DNA from: Flaccisagitta enflata
Taxonomy: Eukaryota > Chaetognatha > Sagittoidea > Aphragmophora
Length of the DNA stretch: 64,000 nt
Assembly (NCBI GenBank): GCA_965153355.1
Contig: OZ231126.1
Coordinates: 9,796,001-9,860,000, forward strand
Direction of reading: 5' to 3'
Of the stretch, positions 63,079 to 64,000 are shown piece after piece. A program made the translations under genes and the position numbers. Each line of letters starts with the position of its first letter. Position 1 is the first letter of the stretch. Below the pieces are notes generated by a model. That model was not told the DNA's origin. It saw only the letters and a list, made by a program, of their open reading frames with translations, and made no database searches.

Positions 63079-64000
63079 TTAGAATCCGAGATCAAATCCC
63101 TCTTCGGCGGGGGCATTGGCGTAAAAGTCTTCATCGGCCAGAGGATCCTCGGAGGCATTCCCGTCATCGGAGTCGTCTTCCCCGCCATCGCCTTCCCGGC
63201 CGCCTCCTTCGTTCCTCTGTTCGCCTCCTTGGTCGTCATCTGCTTGAGGATCTCTCGTTGCATCTTCTTCTTCTTCCTTCTCTTCTTCATCCTCATCATC
63301 GGAATCTGAGACTTGGAGATCGTCGTCGATTTCTCTTCCTCCGCCATCGAGCGTCGACGGGCCGTTGGAGCAACTTCCGTCGGCGGAGGCGGAAGGCGGC
63401 GCCTCGAAAGTCGGGAGCACGTTGGCGGGAGGATTGTTGTTGTTATTGTTGGATCTGTTGTCGGCGTGCGCCATCATGTTGTTCATGCCTTCGATGAAGA
63501 GTTGCGTGGGATCGTAGTCGTCGTCGACGCCGTTTTCGTCGTCATCGTCGTCGTCGTCCTCCACCGGATTGAGATTCGGTTCGGGATAATAAGCGCCGGC
63601 TGGGTGAAAGGGCGTGGCCAGCATTCCGGCGTGATGAAACGGCGTCGCGTGGATGCCGTGATAAAAGGGCGTCGCGGCGGCGGTGCCGTGATGGAAGGGA
63701 GTGGCCGCGATGCCCGGATGCCTCGGCGTCGCGGCCACTTGAGCGTAAGCGGCCGCGGCTTCCGGTTCGAAGCCCAGCGTCGTGGCCTCAAAGGCCGCGG
63801 CCACGGCATCGGCGCCTTGAGGCACCACTGGCATGGAGACCGCCTGTCCTTCGTTGTCCGTTACTTGCAAATAAACGGTGCCATCGGGAGCCATTTGCTG
63901 CTGTTGCTGCTCCTGTTGTTGCTGCTGCTGCTCCTGTTGTCTACGAGTGTTCTCCTCGTGATCCATCTCCACATCATCGTCCATCGGCTCTTCCTCCGAT
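63079..64000 (-). CDS. Acidic, Gln-rich protein of unknown family, 5' end beyond the window
   Basis: The frame is open from the window edge to a stop at 63079-63081; an internal ATG lies at 63984. Visible content: acidic start, poly-Gln (about residues 15-30), a YLQVTDNEGQAV segment, five tandem ATPF/ATPR-type repeats (ATPFHHG, ATPFYHG and similar), an Asp-rich block, an NNNNNN run and a long acidic tail ending EEGFDLGF. The composition suggests a nuclear or chromatin protein, but I do not recognise it. This is probably its last exon. Confidence 0.7.
   Translation of the reverse strand, partial: SEEEPMDDDVEMDHEENTRRQQEQQQQQQEQQQQQMAPDGTVYLQVTDNEGQAVSMPVVPQGADAVAAAFEATTLGFEPEAAAAYAQVAATPRHPGIAATPFHHGTAAATPFYHGIHATPFHHAGMLATPFHPAGAYYPEPNLNPVEDDDDDDDENGVDDDYDPTQLFIEGMNNMMAHADNRSNNNNNNPPANVLPTFEAPPSASADGSCSNGPSTLDGGGREIDDDLQVSDSDDEDEEEKEEEEDATRDPQADDDQGGEQRNEGGGREGDGGEDDSDDGNASEDPLADEDFYANAPAEEGFDLGF

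Overview
The window is metazoan nuclear DNA, probably from an invertebrate. Genes are split by short GT-AG introns, the conserved proteins are animal-type (SDE2, SNW1/SKIP, REPS1, a PH-SH2 adaptor, NACHT proteins), and most of the rest is satellites, microsatellites and transposable elements. A tandem NACHT family and a retroelement with an envelope-like gene would fit a sponge, cnidarian or other non-bilaterian or lophotrochozoan animal. I cannot name the species. Nearly all host genes lie on the minus strand.

Layout. 1-8,000: gene-free repeats (trinucleotide tracts, short palindrome-ended elements near 0.9-2.8 kb and 9.7 kb, an 11-bp satellite in three large blocks at 2.8-6.0 kb, a TA-flanked MITE at 7.0 kb). 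8,042-17,610: three tandem NACHT copies. The right-hand copy has the N-terminus and Walker A but carries two in-frame stops. The other two start just after the P-loop, lack a middle section and are broken, one by a frameshift and one by a 3.9-kb inverted-repeat transposon. 17,888-20,511: SDE2, with a foldback MITE in each intron. 21,197-26,102: SNW1 (10 exons, 566 codons, phases consistent).

26,901-50,802: one 23.9-kb LTR retrotransposon. It has two 570-bp LTRs that read identical, a TATG target duplication, a primer-binding-site-like sequence, a polypurine tract, and a 3,897-codon Gag-Pro-RT-RNaseH-integrase polyprotein. A fusion-glycoprotein-like Env gene follows. Joining its two flanks restores one unit of a satellite that continues at 50.8-51.8 kb, so everything between arrived as, or inside, this element. 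Between pol and env, in antisense, are two intron-containing membrane-protein genes with phase-consistent splice sites, which is the most unusual content of the window.

50,803-53,000: satellites. 53,498-58,848: REPS1-like endocytic adaptor (two EH domains, C-terminal coiled coil). 60,362-62,638: single-exon PH-SH2 adaptor with an array of YLN motifs. 63,079 to the window end: the 3' part of an unidentified acidic, repeat-bearing protein.

A second theme is that exon edges in SNW1 and REPS1 have been tandemly duplicated into the neighbouring introns, several times copying an intact splice site. All assignments come from reading the sequence; no searches were run.
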